Source: Candidatus Coatesiibacteriota bacterium
GTDB lineage: Bacteria; JAFGND01
Assembly: GCA_016927185.1 (NCBI GenBank)
Contig: JAFGND010000008.1
Location: 1 to 31,293, forward strand
Direction: 5' to 3'
DNA: 31,293 nt
The notes below the pieces were generated by a model, which searched no databases, was not told the DNA's origin, and saw only the letters and a program-made list of their open reading frames with translations. Within the stretch, counting starts at the first letter, position 1. Every line of letters starts with the position of its first letter. Shown here piece after piece: positions 1 through 7,125 of this stretch. Made by a program: the position numbers and the translations under genes.

Positions 1-270
1 ATAAAGCAGCAGATATCAAGTGTTGTCAATGGTGGCAAGGGTAATATAAGAAGATTATATAATGATTATACGAAGCGTGGTGCAAAGATTGAAGGCAAAC
101 TTGATGTAATGATAATTATCTCACCTGAGGGTGGCAAGGATGTCAAGTTGCTTGGCTCACTGCCTGAAGATTTCAAATCAGCAGTAATGAGTTCCATAAG
201 AGGCTGGCAATTCCCCAAACCTGGCTCCAGAGTGACATTGAGATTCAGCTTCACTTTTGTACAGATGTAA
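1..270 (+). CDS. TonB/AgmX-type C-terminal domain protein, 5' truncated
   Basis: The first reading frame is open from base 1 to a TAA ending at 270, giving the last 89 residues of a protein whose start lies outside the window. The fragment has the layout of a TonB/AgmX-PglI C-terminal domain: a short helix with tyrosine and basic residues, a strand with the pattern G-K-L-D-V-M-I-I-I-S-P-E-G, a second helix ending in S-S-I-R-G-W-Q-F-P-K-P, and a final strand rich in Phe and Val. In this family the domain sits in the periplasm of proteins that couple inner-membrane ExbB/ExbD-type motors to the outer membrane. Such genes often follow exbB/exbD/tolR, but nothing upstream is visible here. The downstream lipoprotein has the same domain pattern. 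The domain type is fairly clear; the partner and substrate are unknown. Confidence 0.7.
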   Translation: MKQQISSVVNGGKGNIRRLYNDYTKRGAKIEGKLDVMIIISPEGGKDVKLLGSLPEDFKSAVMSSIRGWQFPKPGSRVTLRFSFTFVQM

Positions 271-275
271 ATATA

Positions 276-299
276 AGGGGAGGAGAATGTTCCTTCCCT
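276..299 (+). other. Intergenic hairpin overlapping a Shine-Dalgarno sequence and a five-codon minigene
   Basis: Bases 276-284 (AGGGGAGGA) pair with 291-299 (TCCTTCCCT) as a 9-bp stem containing one G-T pair, with a 6-nt loop. No T run follows, so it is not a typical intrinsic terminator. The left arm is a near-perfect Shine-Dalgarno sequence, and the ATG at 287-289 in the loop opens a tiny frame (M-F-L-P-C, stop 302-304) that ends 16 nt before the lipoprotein ATG at 321. This could be an mRNA-processing or stability hairpin, a leader peptide, or coincidence. Confidence 0.4.
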
Positions 300-320
300 G
301 TTGAAATAGGAAAGGGATCT

Positions 321-752
321 ATGATAAAAATGTTTACTTACCTGATTGTTTTTGCCCTGGTGTCTTTTTCTTGCGGTTCAACTCCGAAAGATGCACCAAA
401 ACAGCTGGATGAAAGCTTCTTCAGTAAAACAAGAAATACCTGGGTCAAGGAAGATATCATGTTTGTTGTAGATGCTCACAAACCAATATTGACAGAGATA
501 TATGAATATTTTTTGAAAAAATATCCCAAATCGGAATTCAAGGGAACAGTCCAGGTTTTAATGGAGATACAGCCAGATGGATTGGTAAAAGCTAATTCTG
601 TTCAGCTTAAATCGGATGATCTTGAGAAATTCAAGTCATTTATTTCCAGGATAAAGATAGAAATAGAAAAATGGAGATTTGCAAAGGTAAAGACAGAGAA
701 AAATGCAAAAATCAACTTCAATCTGTTATTTGAGCCGAAACAGCAAGAATAG
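321..752 (+). CDS. Lipoprotein with TonB/AgmX-like C-terminal domain
   Basis: This encodes 143 residues. The start is supported by AGGAAAGGG about 6 nt upstream of the ATG. The N terminus is a short hydrophobic signal ending in S-F-S-C-G, a plausible though imperfect lipobox, so lipid attachment at Cys18 is likely. The C-terminal half reads like a TonB/AgmX C-terminal domain: an extended strand (V-Q-V-L-M-E-I-Q-P-D-G), a helix leading to E-K-W-R-F-A, and a last strand I-N-F-N-L-L-F. The same order of elements occurs in the truncated gene upstream, so the two domains are probably related. A lipid anchor is unusual for TonB-like proteins, which normally have an inner-membrane helix at the N terminus. 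The gene lies 8 nt before the outer-membrane barrel gene and probably shares its transcript. Molecular function is unknown. Confidence 0.65.
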   Translation: MIKMFTYLIVFALVSFSCGSTPKDAPKQLDESFFSKTRNTWVKEDIMFVVDAHKPILTEIYEYFLKKYPKSEFKGTVQVLMEIQPDGLVKANSVQLKSDDLEKFKSFISRIKIEIEKWRFAKVKTEKNAKINFNLLFEPKQQE

Positions 753-760
753 GTGATGTG

Positions 761-2299
761 ATGAAATATAGAGTTTGTTTATACTTGGTATTGTTTTCAT
801 TTATTCCATTATACTCTTTCATGCAAACCAGCAGTATAATTTATTTGCCTGACACAGATGTAATGGGAACACTTGGGGATGGCGTTTTCGAAGTAGGTTC
901 ATTCTTTATTGTGAATGATAAAAGCAAATTTGAGGCCGCTGGAAAAGTCAATGTTGGCTTCCTTCATAGAATGGAACTGGGATTAACTGTAAGAGGAAAA
1001 AACTATGTTTCAGGAAATGCAAAGGTTCTCCTCCTTCAGGAATATGGATCTAAACCGGCAATAGCTGCAGGAATAATGGATATATCAACTACTCCGAATA
1101 TTGGAAGAGCCAGATTTGTTGATTTTAGCGATAGTCTTGCAACAAATCCTACAAATTCAGCAGGATATGTTGTTATAAGCAAATTCATTGCACCTGTTAG
1201 TGATGTTTATCTTGGTTTTACAACCAGAACATTAGGAAACAGCGAGACATTAAAGAATCTGGGTGGAGTATATTTCGGAGTAGCAAGAAGAATCTGGAAA
1301 ATAAGATTGATGGGTGAAGTTGGAAGCAAGGGAATTAATCTGGGAACCGGATTTAATATCTGGTGGATAAATATGCAGATGGCAATGACTCAGTTACAGA
1401 ATCTTGGTTCTAGTGATGGAAAATCACCTTATTTTGCAGCTTCCTTGAGCATAACAAACATGGAGATAAAAAGGGAAGAGCAGGAAAGATTGAAGAGGCT
1501 GGCAAATGAAAAATATTTGCAGCAGATTGGAAAACGTCCGCCGATAGCACCAACTTTGCCTTTCAGACCATTCATGGGTCATCCCGGTGGACCATTTGGT
1601 GCAACAACAAGTATAGTGACAGTTCCTAATACTATTACATTGCCTAAAAATACGATGCTTGTTTCATCTGGAGGATTGATATCATATAAAGGTGATTATT
1701 GGGGATCCAATTTCAATATTGGTTACGGGATAATGAGTTTCATGGAAGCAGGCATAAGTATAGTGAACTTTAATGATGAATTATATTATCAAGGTCAGAT
1801 TAAGGCTACTATTCTCAGGGAACAACAGAATTATCCTGCTATAGCTGCAGGAGTTGAGAACATAACATGGCAGGGAGATATTGATCCAACAAAAGAAGGC
1901 AGCAGATTTCAGGGTGAGACATGGTATGAAAGCAGAAATACCTTTTTCCAGGACAGATCATTTTCACCGTTTGCTGTATTCTCAAAGCATTTTGGATATG
2001 GCTTGACAGCATATATTGGTGCAGGTGCAAGAAGCTTTACCGGATATGGCAGAACAACACATAAGTTCCAGGGAATGTTTTTTGGAGTAGAAAAGGATTT
2101 AGGTCCTGTTACATTATCAGGTGAAATGGGTGGTCGTGATTTCAATGCAGGCATTTCATACAGATACAAGAAGTTAAGAATATCCGCTGCAATTCTGGAA
2201 GCTCAACATATCCCATATATTAATGACATATACTATCCTTATTTCGGAGTTGGTGTCAGCTATATTATTCCTTTCAAGAAAGCAGAGCCAATAGACTAG
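761..2299 (+). CDS. Outer-membrane beta-barrel-like protein with two tandem homologous halves
   Basis: This encodes 512 residues from the ATG at 761, preceded by AGGTGAT at 751-757; the adjacent GTG at 758 is a less likely start. A signal peptide covers about residues 1-20. The mature chain is rich in alternating hydrophobic/glycine strands and aromatic residues and ends in a beta strand with Y-I-I-P-F near the C terminus, typical of outer-membrane barrels. It divides into two modules, about residues 24-235 and 280-508, joined by a charged, Pro/Gly-rich linker. The modules match in order: S-I-I-Y-L-P-D-T against S-I-V-T-V-P-N-T, then K-P-A-I-A-A-G-I against Y-P-A-I-A-A-G-V, then G-V-Y-F-G-V against G-M-F-F-G-V, then S-P-Y-F-A-A against Y-P-Y-F-G-V. 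The gene therefore arose by internal duplication. It follows two TonB-like genes. No substrate can be named; a porin, a receptor or an assembly factor are all possible. Confidence 0.65.
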   Translation: MKYRVCLYLVLFSFIPLYSFMQTSSIIYLPDTDVMGTLGDGVFEVGSFFIVNDKSKFEAAGKVNVGFLHRMELGLTVRGKNYVSGNAKVLLLQEYGSKPAIAAGIMDISTTPNIGRARFVDFSDSLATNPTNSAGYVVISKFIAPVSDVYLGFTTRTLGNSETLKNLGGVYFGVARRIWKIRLMGEVGSKGINLGTGFNIWWINMQMAMTQLQNLGSSDGKSPYFAASLSITNMEIKREEQERLKRLANEKYLQQIGKRPPIAPTLPFRPFMGHPGGPFGATTSIVTVPNTITLPKNTMLVSSGGLISYKGDYWGSNFNIGYGIMSFMEAGISIVNFNDELYYQGQIKATILREQQNYPAIAAGVENITWQGDIDPTKEGSRFQGETWYESRNTFFQDRSFSPFAVFSKHFGYGLTAYIGAGARSFTGYGRTTHKFQGMFFGVEKDLGPVTLSGEMGGRDFNAGISYRYKKLRISAAILEAQHIPYINDIYYPYFGVGVSYIIPFKKAEPID

Positions 2300-2328
2300 T
2301 TTTCAAGTTGTAATATTATTATAAATAG

Positions 2329-2353
2329 AAAGGGATTTTTCCCTTTTTATTTT
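2329..2353 (+). terminator. Rho-independent terminator after the barrel gene
   Basis: AAAGGGA at 2329-2335 pairs with TCCCTTT at 2340-2346 across a 4-nt T loop, followed by a T-rich tail. It lies 30 nt past the barrel stop codon and upstream of the next promoter. Confidence 0.7.
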
Positions 2354-2377
2354 AATCTGGAAATTATAAAACTATAC

Positions 2378-2406
2378 TTGACTAAAAATTTCTTGTCAAA
2401 TATTTA
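2378..2406 (+). promoter_or_regulatory. Sigma70-like promoter for the fatty-acid operon
   Basis: TTGACT (2378-2383), a 17-bp spacer and TATTTA (2401-2406) form a good match to the housekeeping consensus. It sits between the upstream terminator and the ATG at 2450, leaving a short leader with a strong ribosome-binding site. Confidence 0.55.
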
Positions 2407-2449
2407 AGAACTACAAAGCTTTGCGAATAAAAAAGAAAGGAGTTTAATT

Positions 2450-2788
2450 ATGAAGATTGCTTTTGAAGCAGATAACAAGATGGTTTATATCTTGCTTGGT
2501 CTTGTTGGAGTTTTGCTGCTTTTAAATCTTATTTCTCCGTTGTTCAACAGCAAGCAACTGACGGCAAATGGAGTGCCAGATGAACCAGCACCAAAGGTGA
2601 GGGTTTTCAGGGCTCCAGAAAAAGCATTTGCTATCAACTTGAATGAATATCCAAATGTTCATATTTTCAAGATGGATGGGGATCAGCTTCATTGTCTAGG
2701 GATGCTGAAAGTTGATGAGAAAAAGCGTACCTATTTATTTGAATCATACTCTGAAGAAGGTGGAGAAAAAACCGCCAAGAAGAAATAG
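2450..2788 (+). CDS. Small single-span membrane protein heading the fab operon
   Basis: This encodes 112 residues; the start is fixed by AAAGAAAGGAG ahead of the ATG. One strongly hydrophobic helix spans about residues 11-30 (V-Y-I-L-L-G-L-V-G-V-L-L-L-L), leaving a short cytoplasmic N terminus and a probable periplasmic remainder. After a Pro-rich stretch the rest looks like a small beta-rich domain, and the tail is acidic then lysine-rich (ending K-K-K). I do not recognise the family. It is the first gene after a promoter and its stop is 1 nt before the fabD ATG, so it is co-transcribed with fatty-acid synthesis genes. A role in envelope or lipid assembly is only a guess from position. Confidence 0.6.
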   Translation: MKIAFEADNKMVYILLGLVGVLLLLNLISPLFNSKQLTANGVPDEPAPKVRVFRAPEKAFAINLNEYPNVHIFKMDGDQLHCLGMLKVDEKKRTYLFESYSEEGGEKTAKKK

Positions 2789-2789
2789 C

Positions 2790-3728
2790 ATGAATTTTGT
2801 CTATCTTTTTCCAGGTCAAGGCAGTCAATATGTTGGTATGGCTGCAAGTGTAATTGAGAACTGGAGTAGAGGTAAGGATTTAATATCTCAATCTTCTGAT
2901 ATTCTTGGTTATGACTTGGAAAATATTATGAAAAATGGTCCAGCAGAAATTCTTCAGCAGACATTGTATACTCAACCTGCTCTTTTCGTATCAAGCATGA
3001 TAGTTAAAACCTGGCTGGAAGAAAATTTACCATCTATTGAGCCTGAAATGGTAGCAGGACATAGTCTTGGTGAGCTATCCGCATTATGTTCTTGTGGAGC
3101 GCTTTCCTTTACGGGTGCACTTAATTTGGTTAAAAAGAGGGCAGAATTGATGCAGGAAGCGAATTCTCAGGGAGTTGGTGGCATGGCAGCAATACTGGGT
3201 TTATCTGCTGAAAAAATTGAAAACATATGCAACCAGTTCCAGGAACTTTCGATTGCAAATTATAATAGTCCCAATCAGATCGTGATAACAGGTTCCTTGA
3301 AAGCAATGGAAATCTCTGAAGCAGCTTTCAGGGAAGCGGGAGCAAAACGATTTATCAGGTTAAATGTTGGCGGGGCTTTTCATTCTTACCTGATGCAGAA
3401 TGCCTGTGAAGAATTTTCCAGTGAAGTAGACAAGATAATCTTCTCAGATCCCAGATGCCCGATAATAAGTAATTATGATGCAAAACCAAGTTCTATTTCT
3501 GATGAGATAAAATTCAAATTGAAGAAACAGATGATATCTTCAGTAAGATGGACTGAAACTATGTATTATTTAAGAGACAACCTTATTGATACAGTCTTGC
3601 TTGAAATTGGTTCTGGTAGTGTATTAAAGGGATTGGCTAAGCAGGCAGCAGGAGAGATGAAATGCGCCAGTCTTGATAAATGGGAGGATTTAGTATCTTT
3701 TAAAACGGAGATGGAGAGTAATGGATAA
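2790..3728 (+). CDS. fabD: Malonyl-CoA:ACP transacylase FabD
   Basis: This encodes 312 residues, the normal length for FabD. It transfers malonate from CoA to acyl carrier protein, supplying the extender unit of type II fatty-acid synthesis in the cytoplasm. Visible motifs are F-P-G-Q-G-S-Q at the N terminus, the nucleophile elbow G-H-S-L-G with Ser92, the Q-x-x-x-x-x-Q-P-A substrate loop, and A-F-H-S carrying catalytic His198. The frame is open further upstream, inside the preceding gene, but the ATG at 2790 begins exactly where FabD proteins do (N-F-V-Y-L-F-P-G-Q-G), 1 nt after the preceding stop. Its own Shine-Dalgarno is weak, which suggests translational coupling. The 3' end overlaps fabG by 8 nt. 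Confidence 0.97.
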   Translation: MNFVYLFPGQGSQYVGMAASVIENWSRGKDLISQSSDILGYDLENIMKNGPAEILQQTLYTQPALFVSSMIVKTWLEENLPSIEPEMVAGHSLGELSALCSCGALSFTGALNLVKKRAELMQEANSQGVGGMAAILGLSAEKIENICNQFQELSIANYNSPNQIVITGSLKAMEISEAAFREAGAKRFIRLNVGGAFHSYLMQNACEEFSSEVDKIIFSDPRCPIISNYDAKPSSISDEIKFKLKKQMISSVRWTETMYYLRDNLIDTVLLEIGSGSVLKGLAKQAAGEMKCASLDKWEDLVSFKTEMESNG

Positions 3729-4452
3729 AATAGCTTTAGTAACAGGTGGTGCAGCAGGAATTGGATTGGAGATTTCGAGGCATTTGTTGCATAAGGGCAT
3801 CAAGGTTTACATAGGGGATGTTTCAGAAAAAGCACTTAATACTGCCAGTGAGGAGCTGAAATCATTTGGAAATTTTGCGGGGATAGTCTGTTTCAATGTA
3901 TCTGCTTTCGCTGACACAACTAGAGCAATTGATGAAATACTGCAAAAGGAGGGAGTTATTCACATACTTATCAACAATGCAGGAATAACTCGAGATAATT
4001 TGCTTCTGAGAATGCCAGAATGCGATTGGGATAGTGTTTTATCAGTAAATCTTAAAGGAGTTTTCAATTGTACGAAAGCTGTATTAAGACCTTTACTTAA
4101 AGCCAGATGGGGAAGAATAGTAAACATTTCATCAGTAATAGGAATAATGGGTAATGCAGGACAGGCAAACTATGCAGCCAGTAAAGCAGGTATAATAGGA
4201 TTTACAAAATCCATCGCCAGGGAAGTTGCTTCAAGAGGAGTTACAGTAAATGCAATTGCTCCTGGCTTCATAAAAACTTCAATGACTGATGCCTTGACAA
4301 AAGAAATACAAGACCAATATCTGGCATCCATTCCATTAGGAAGATTTGGCTTGCCAGAAGACATTGCGAAAACAGTGTTATTTTTAATATCTGATGATGC
4401 GTCTTATATAACAGGGCAGGTTATCCACATTGATGGTGGATTGGTAATGTAA
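3721..4452 (+). CDS. fabG: 3-oxoacyl-ACP reductase FabG
   Basis: This encodes 243 residues, a short-chain dehydrogenase of typical FabG size. It carries out the NADPH-dependent reduction of 3-oxoacyl-ACP in the elongation cycle. The Rossmann motif T-G-G-A-A-G-I-G is at residues 8-15, N-N-A-G follows near residue 90, and the catalytic triad can be placed at Ser138, Tyr151 and Lys155 (Y-A-A-S-K), the same numbering as the E. coli enzyme. The C terminus ends in the usual I-D-G-G-L-V-M. The start overlaps the end of fabD by 8 nt, with GGAGATGGAG just upstream. It lies between fabD and acpP. Confidence 0.97.
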   Translation: MDKIALVTGGAAGIGLEISRHLLHKGIKVYIGDVSEKALNTASEELKSFGNFAGIVCFNVSAFADTTRAIDEILQKEGVIHILINNAGITRDNLLLRMPECDWDSVLSVNLKGVFNCTKAVLRPLLKARWGRIVNISSVIGIMGNAGQANYAASKAGIIGFTKSIAREVASRGVTVNAIAPGFIKTSMTDALTKEIQDQYLASIPLGRFGLPEDIAKTVLFLISDDASYITGQVIHIDGGLVM

Positions 4453-4488
4453 TAGAGTTGTAAATAGTTTATAGGGAGGACAGAAAAA

Positions 4489-4725
4489 ATGGTAGATGCA
4501 GAAGCCATTAAAAAAGTAATAGCTGAAAAGCTAGAGGTTGATATCAAGAAATTGGTTCCTGAAGCAGATTTTATTCAGGATTTGGGAGCAGATTCTCTGG
4601 ATATTGTAGAGCTGATTATGGCTCTAGAGGAAGAGTTTGGATTACAGATTCCTGACAGTGATGCGGAAACTCTTAAATCAGTAGGTGAAGCAATCAAATA
4701 TATTCAGGAGAATGCAAAAGGTTAG
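4489..4725 (+). CDS. acpP: Acyl carrier protein
   Basis: This encodes 78 residues, acidic and helical, the standard ACP length. It carries growing acyl chains on a 4'-phosphopantetheine arm attached to Ser36 in the motif G-A-D-S-L-D. A strong Shine-Dalgarno (AGGGAGGA) precedes the ATG, fitting an abundant protein. It lies 36 nt after fabG and 15 nt before fabF, as in the classic fab cluster. Confidence 0.97.
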   Translation: MVDAEAIKKVIAEKLEVDIKKLVPEADFIQDLGADSLDIVELIMALEEEFGLQIPDSDAETLKSVGEAIKYIQENAKG

Positions 4726-4740
4726 ATTCAGGAGTAAAGA

Positions 4741-5979
4741 ATGCCAAAGCGCGTCGCTATTACTGGTTTAGGTGTTATATCTCCTTTGGGACTTGATACG
4801 AAATCCTTCTGGGATGGATTAAAGGAAGGTCTTTGCGGAATTAGAAGAATAACATATTTTGATGCAAGTGAGTATTCTTCACAGATAGCAGGTGAAGTAA
4901 AGGATTTCGATCCGACAATATGGATGAGCAGCAAAGAAGCCAGGAAGATGGATCTGTTCTGCAGATATGCAATTGCTGCATCTCAATTGGCTATAGATGA
5001 TAGTGGAGTAGATTTAAGTGAAATTGAAAAGGAAAGGTTTGGAGTTATTATAGGCAGCGGGATTGGTGGAATAATTACCCTGGAAGAACAGCATAGGATA
5101 CTCATTGAAAAGGGACCAAGAAGAATAAGCCCGTTTTTCATTCCCATGATGATTTCAGATATGGCAAGTGGTTTAATAGCGATTAGATATGAAGCCAAGG
5201 GAATAAACTATTCAACCGTTTCTGCATGCGCTTCTGGAGCACACTCCTTGACAGCTGCGTTCAGATCTATCAAATATGGAGAAAGCGATATGGTTCTATG
5301 TGGTGGAACCGAAGCTACAATATCACCATTATCAGTAGCTGGTTTTTGCTCAATGAAAGCTCTTTCAACAAGAAATGATAATCCAGGAAAATCATCAAGA
5401 CCATTTGACAAGGAACGAGATGGATTCATAATGGCAGAAGGATCAGGCATAGTATTATTTGAAGAAGTCGAACATGCAAAAAAAAGAGGAGCTAGAATTT
5501 ATGCAGAGGTTATTGGTGCAGGTGCAACAGCAGATGCATATCATATTACTGCTCCAGCCCCTGAAGGAGAAGGAGCAAGAAGAGCAATGAACCTTGCGAT
5601 TCAAGAGGGAGAAATATCGCTTGAGAATGTTGATTATATTAATGCTCATGGTACTTCAACTGAACTTAATGATAAAGAGGAAACTCTTGCAATAAAGCTG
5701 CTTTTCAAGGAACATTCAAGAAGAATAAAAATAAGCAGTATCAAATCCATGGTTGGTCATATGCTTGGAGCTGCTGGAGGAGTTGAATGTGCAGCAACAG
5801 CACTTTCGTTATATCATGGAATCATTCCTCCAACTATAAATTATGAATTTCCTGATCCTGACTGTGACCTGGATTATGTACCAAATGTTACTCAGGAATT
5901 GAAAATAAATTATGCATTGAGTAATTCATTTGGTTTTGGTGGACATAATGTTTCATTGCTTCTCAAGAAATTTGAATAG
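4741..5979 (+). CDS. fabF: 3-oxoacyl-ACP synthase II FabF
   Basis: This encodes 412 residues, normal for FabF. It condenses malonyl-ACP with acyl-ACP to elongate fatty acids. The Cys-His-His triad is visible: Cys163 in S-A-C-A-S-G, His303 in N-A-H-G-T-S-T, and His340 in V-G-H-M-L-G-A-A-G, with the conserved Lys five residues before the second His. The C-terminal N-S-F-G-F-G-G-H-N motif is present. The start begins P-K-R-V-A-I-T-G-L-G, exactly as in homologues, with CAGGAGTAAAGA upstream. It is followed within 7 nt by the RNase III gene. Confidence 0.97.
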   Translation: MPKRVAITGLGVISPLGLDTKSFWDGLKEGLCGIRRITYFDASEYSSQIAGEVKDFDPTIWMSSKEARKMDLFCRYAIAASQLAIDDSGVDLSEIEKERFGVIIGSGIGGIITLEEQHRILIEKGPRRISPFFIPMMISDMASGLIAIRYEAKGINYSTVSACASGAHSLTAAFRSIKYGESDMVLCGGTEATISPLSVAGFCSMKALSTRNDNPGKSSRPFDKERDGFIMAEGSGIVLFEEVEHAKKRGARIYAEVIGAGATADAYHITAPAPEGEGARRAMNLAIQEGEISLENVDYINAHGTSTELNDKEETLAIKLLFKEHSRRIKISSIKSMVGHMLGAAGGVECAATALSLYHGIIPPTINYEFPDPDCDLDYVPNVTQELKINYALSNSFGFGGHNVSLLLKKFE

Positions 5980-5986
5980 TAAAAAA

Positions 5987-6760
5987 GTGATAAATCTACT
6001 AAAAAGAATACTTGGAAAGAGAGACAATGATAGTGGAAAGCTATCACGCAACAGGATTGATGAGTTGAGTAAACTCAAGGAAGAGTTGAACATTGATCTT
6101 GCTGATGACTTTTTGCTAAATAAAGCTTTTTGTCACAGATCTACTTATCCTCATAATGATAGCAATGAACGGCTGGAGTTTCTTGGAGACGCCATTATAG
6201 GAGCAATAATTGCCAGATACCTTTATGAAACATATGCTGAAGCAAGTGAGGGGGAACTTACCAAAATGAAATCATATCTGGTAAGCGAGATAATGCTTGC
6301 AAAAAGAGCAAAGATATCTTCATTGGGAGACTACATGCTCCTTTCAAAAAGCGAAGAACAGAATGATGGAAGAAAAAGGCAATCACTTCTTGCTGATGCA
6401 TTTGAAGCTCTTTTAGGAGTGATTTTCATACAAAAAGGATTTGATAAGACATATGAATTTATAATGGAGCAGTTCAAAGATGAGCTTGATAATCTGGATT
6501 CAATAGTCCCGATTTATAATTATAAGAGTTCCCTTCAAGAGCATTTTCAGAAGAAGTATCATTGTAATCCAATATACAAGATAAAAGATGAGATGGGTCC
6601 CGAACATGCAAAAACCTATTATGTTGAGGTATTTCTAAAAGGCAGAAAGCTGGGCAGTGGCAAGGGCAGTTCAAGGAAGACTGCAGAACAATATGCTGCT
6701 GCTGAAGCGATTTCGAATTTAGGTATTGACATAAAAGGGGGATTTTTAGAAAAGCCTTGA
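5987..6760 (+). CDS. rnc: Ribonuclease III
   Basis: The product cleaves double-stranded RNA in rRNA maturation and mRNA turnover. The N-terminal RNase III domain has the signature E-R-L-E-F-L-G-D-A with its metal-binding acidic residues, and a second acidic cluster A-D-A-F-E-A-L-L-G. A double-stranded RNA-binding domain fills the last 70 residues (S-S-L-Q-E-H-F at its start, S-S-R-K-T-A-E-Q-Y-A-A at its end). The start is uncertain. A GTG at 5987, 7 nt after fabF, gives 257 residues and fits the family best; an ATG at 5948 inside fabF would give 270. Neither has a clear Shine-Dalgarno, consistent with coupling to fabF. The fabF-rnc order is common in bacteria. Confidence 0.93.
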   Translation: MINLLKRILGKRDNDSGKLSRNRIDELSKLKEELNIDLADDFLLNKAFCHRSTYPHNDSNERLEFLGDAIIGAIIARYLYETYAEASEGELTKMKSYLVSEIMLAKRAKISSLGDYMLLSKSEEQNDGRKRQSLLADAFEALLGVIFIQKGFDKTYEFIMEQFKDELDNLDSIVPIYNYKSSLQEHFQKKYHCNPIYKIKDEMGPEHAKTYYVEVFLKGRKLGSGKGSSRKTAEQYAAAEAISNLGIDIKGGFLEKP

Positions 6761-6783
6761 CAAAATAACAGTGTAATATAAAA
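6757..6783 (+). promoter_or_regulatory. Possible promoter for the lipoprotein/LysM pair
   Basis: TTGACA (6757-6762) overlaps the rnc stop codon and TATAAA (6778-6783) follows after 15 bp, shorter than the ideal 17. It lies 45 nt upstream of the lipoprotein start. This is a weak call. Confidence 0.3.
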
Positions 6784-6827
6784 TGGTCAAAAAGAAAATG
6801 AGTAAATATATGAAAGGAGGGCAACGG

Positions 6828-7109
6828 ATGAAGAAGGTTGCAGTATTGTGGAAAGTATTGGCTTTATGCATACTCATTGCAATATTACTAGGTTGCAAAT
6901 GCCAGAAGTATTCAAATGAAGAAATTGACGCCTGGAAGAAAAAGTATGATGAACGTGCGGCAGCACTAACAGAACTTAGAAATGAGATGGGGCAACTTGA
7001 ATCTAGCATATCAACCTATAACTCAAAAAAGAGCGAAATAAATGGTTTAATTGATGAAATTAAGAAATGGCAAGACAGAATTAACAAGAAATGTGAGCAG
7101 ATCCAATAG
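6828..7109 (+). CDS. Small coiled-coil lipoprotein
   Basis: This encodes 93 residues from the ATG at 6828, chosen because AAAGGAGGG lies 7 nt upstream; an in-frame ATG at 6783 has no such site. A basic N terminus and hydrophobic segment end in the clear lipobox L-L-G-C (Cys23), so the mature protein is lipid-anchored. The rest is charged and helical with heptad-like spacing, a probable coiled coil of about 60 residues. The segment S-K-K-S-E-I-N-G-L-I-D-E resembles G-K-E-S-E-V-T-G-L-I-E-N in the next gene's product, so the two helices may share ancestry or pair with each other. It lies 16 nt before that gene. The architecture recalls small outer-membrane anchoring lipoproteins, but I recognise no named family. 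Confidence 0.7.
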   Translation: MKKVAVLWKVLALCILIAILLGCKCQKYSNEEIDAWKKKYDERAAALTELRNEMGQLESSISTYNSKKSEINGLIDEIKKWQDRINKKCEQIQ

Positions 7110-7125
7110 AGAGGAGGGGAGTTAA

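Noticed and set aside
2712-2789. In-frame upstream extension of fabD overlapping the preceding gene
   Set aside because: The extension has no homology to FabD and lacks a ribosome-binding site; the ATG at 2790 gives the conserved N terminus.
6474-7009. Overlapping minus-strand reading frames opposite rnc and the lipoprotein
   Set aside because: They are rich in Cys, His and Phe with no domain pattern and conflict with clear plus-strand genes.
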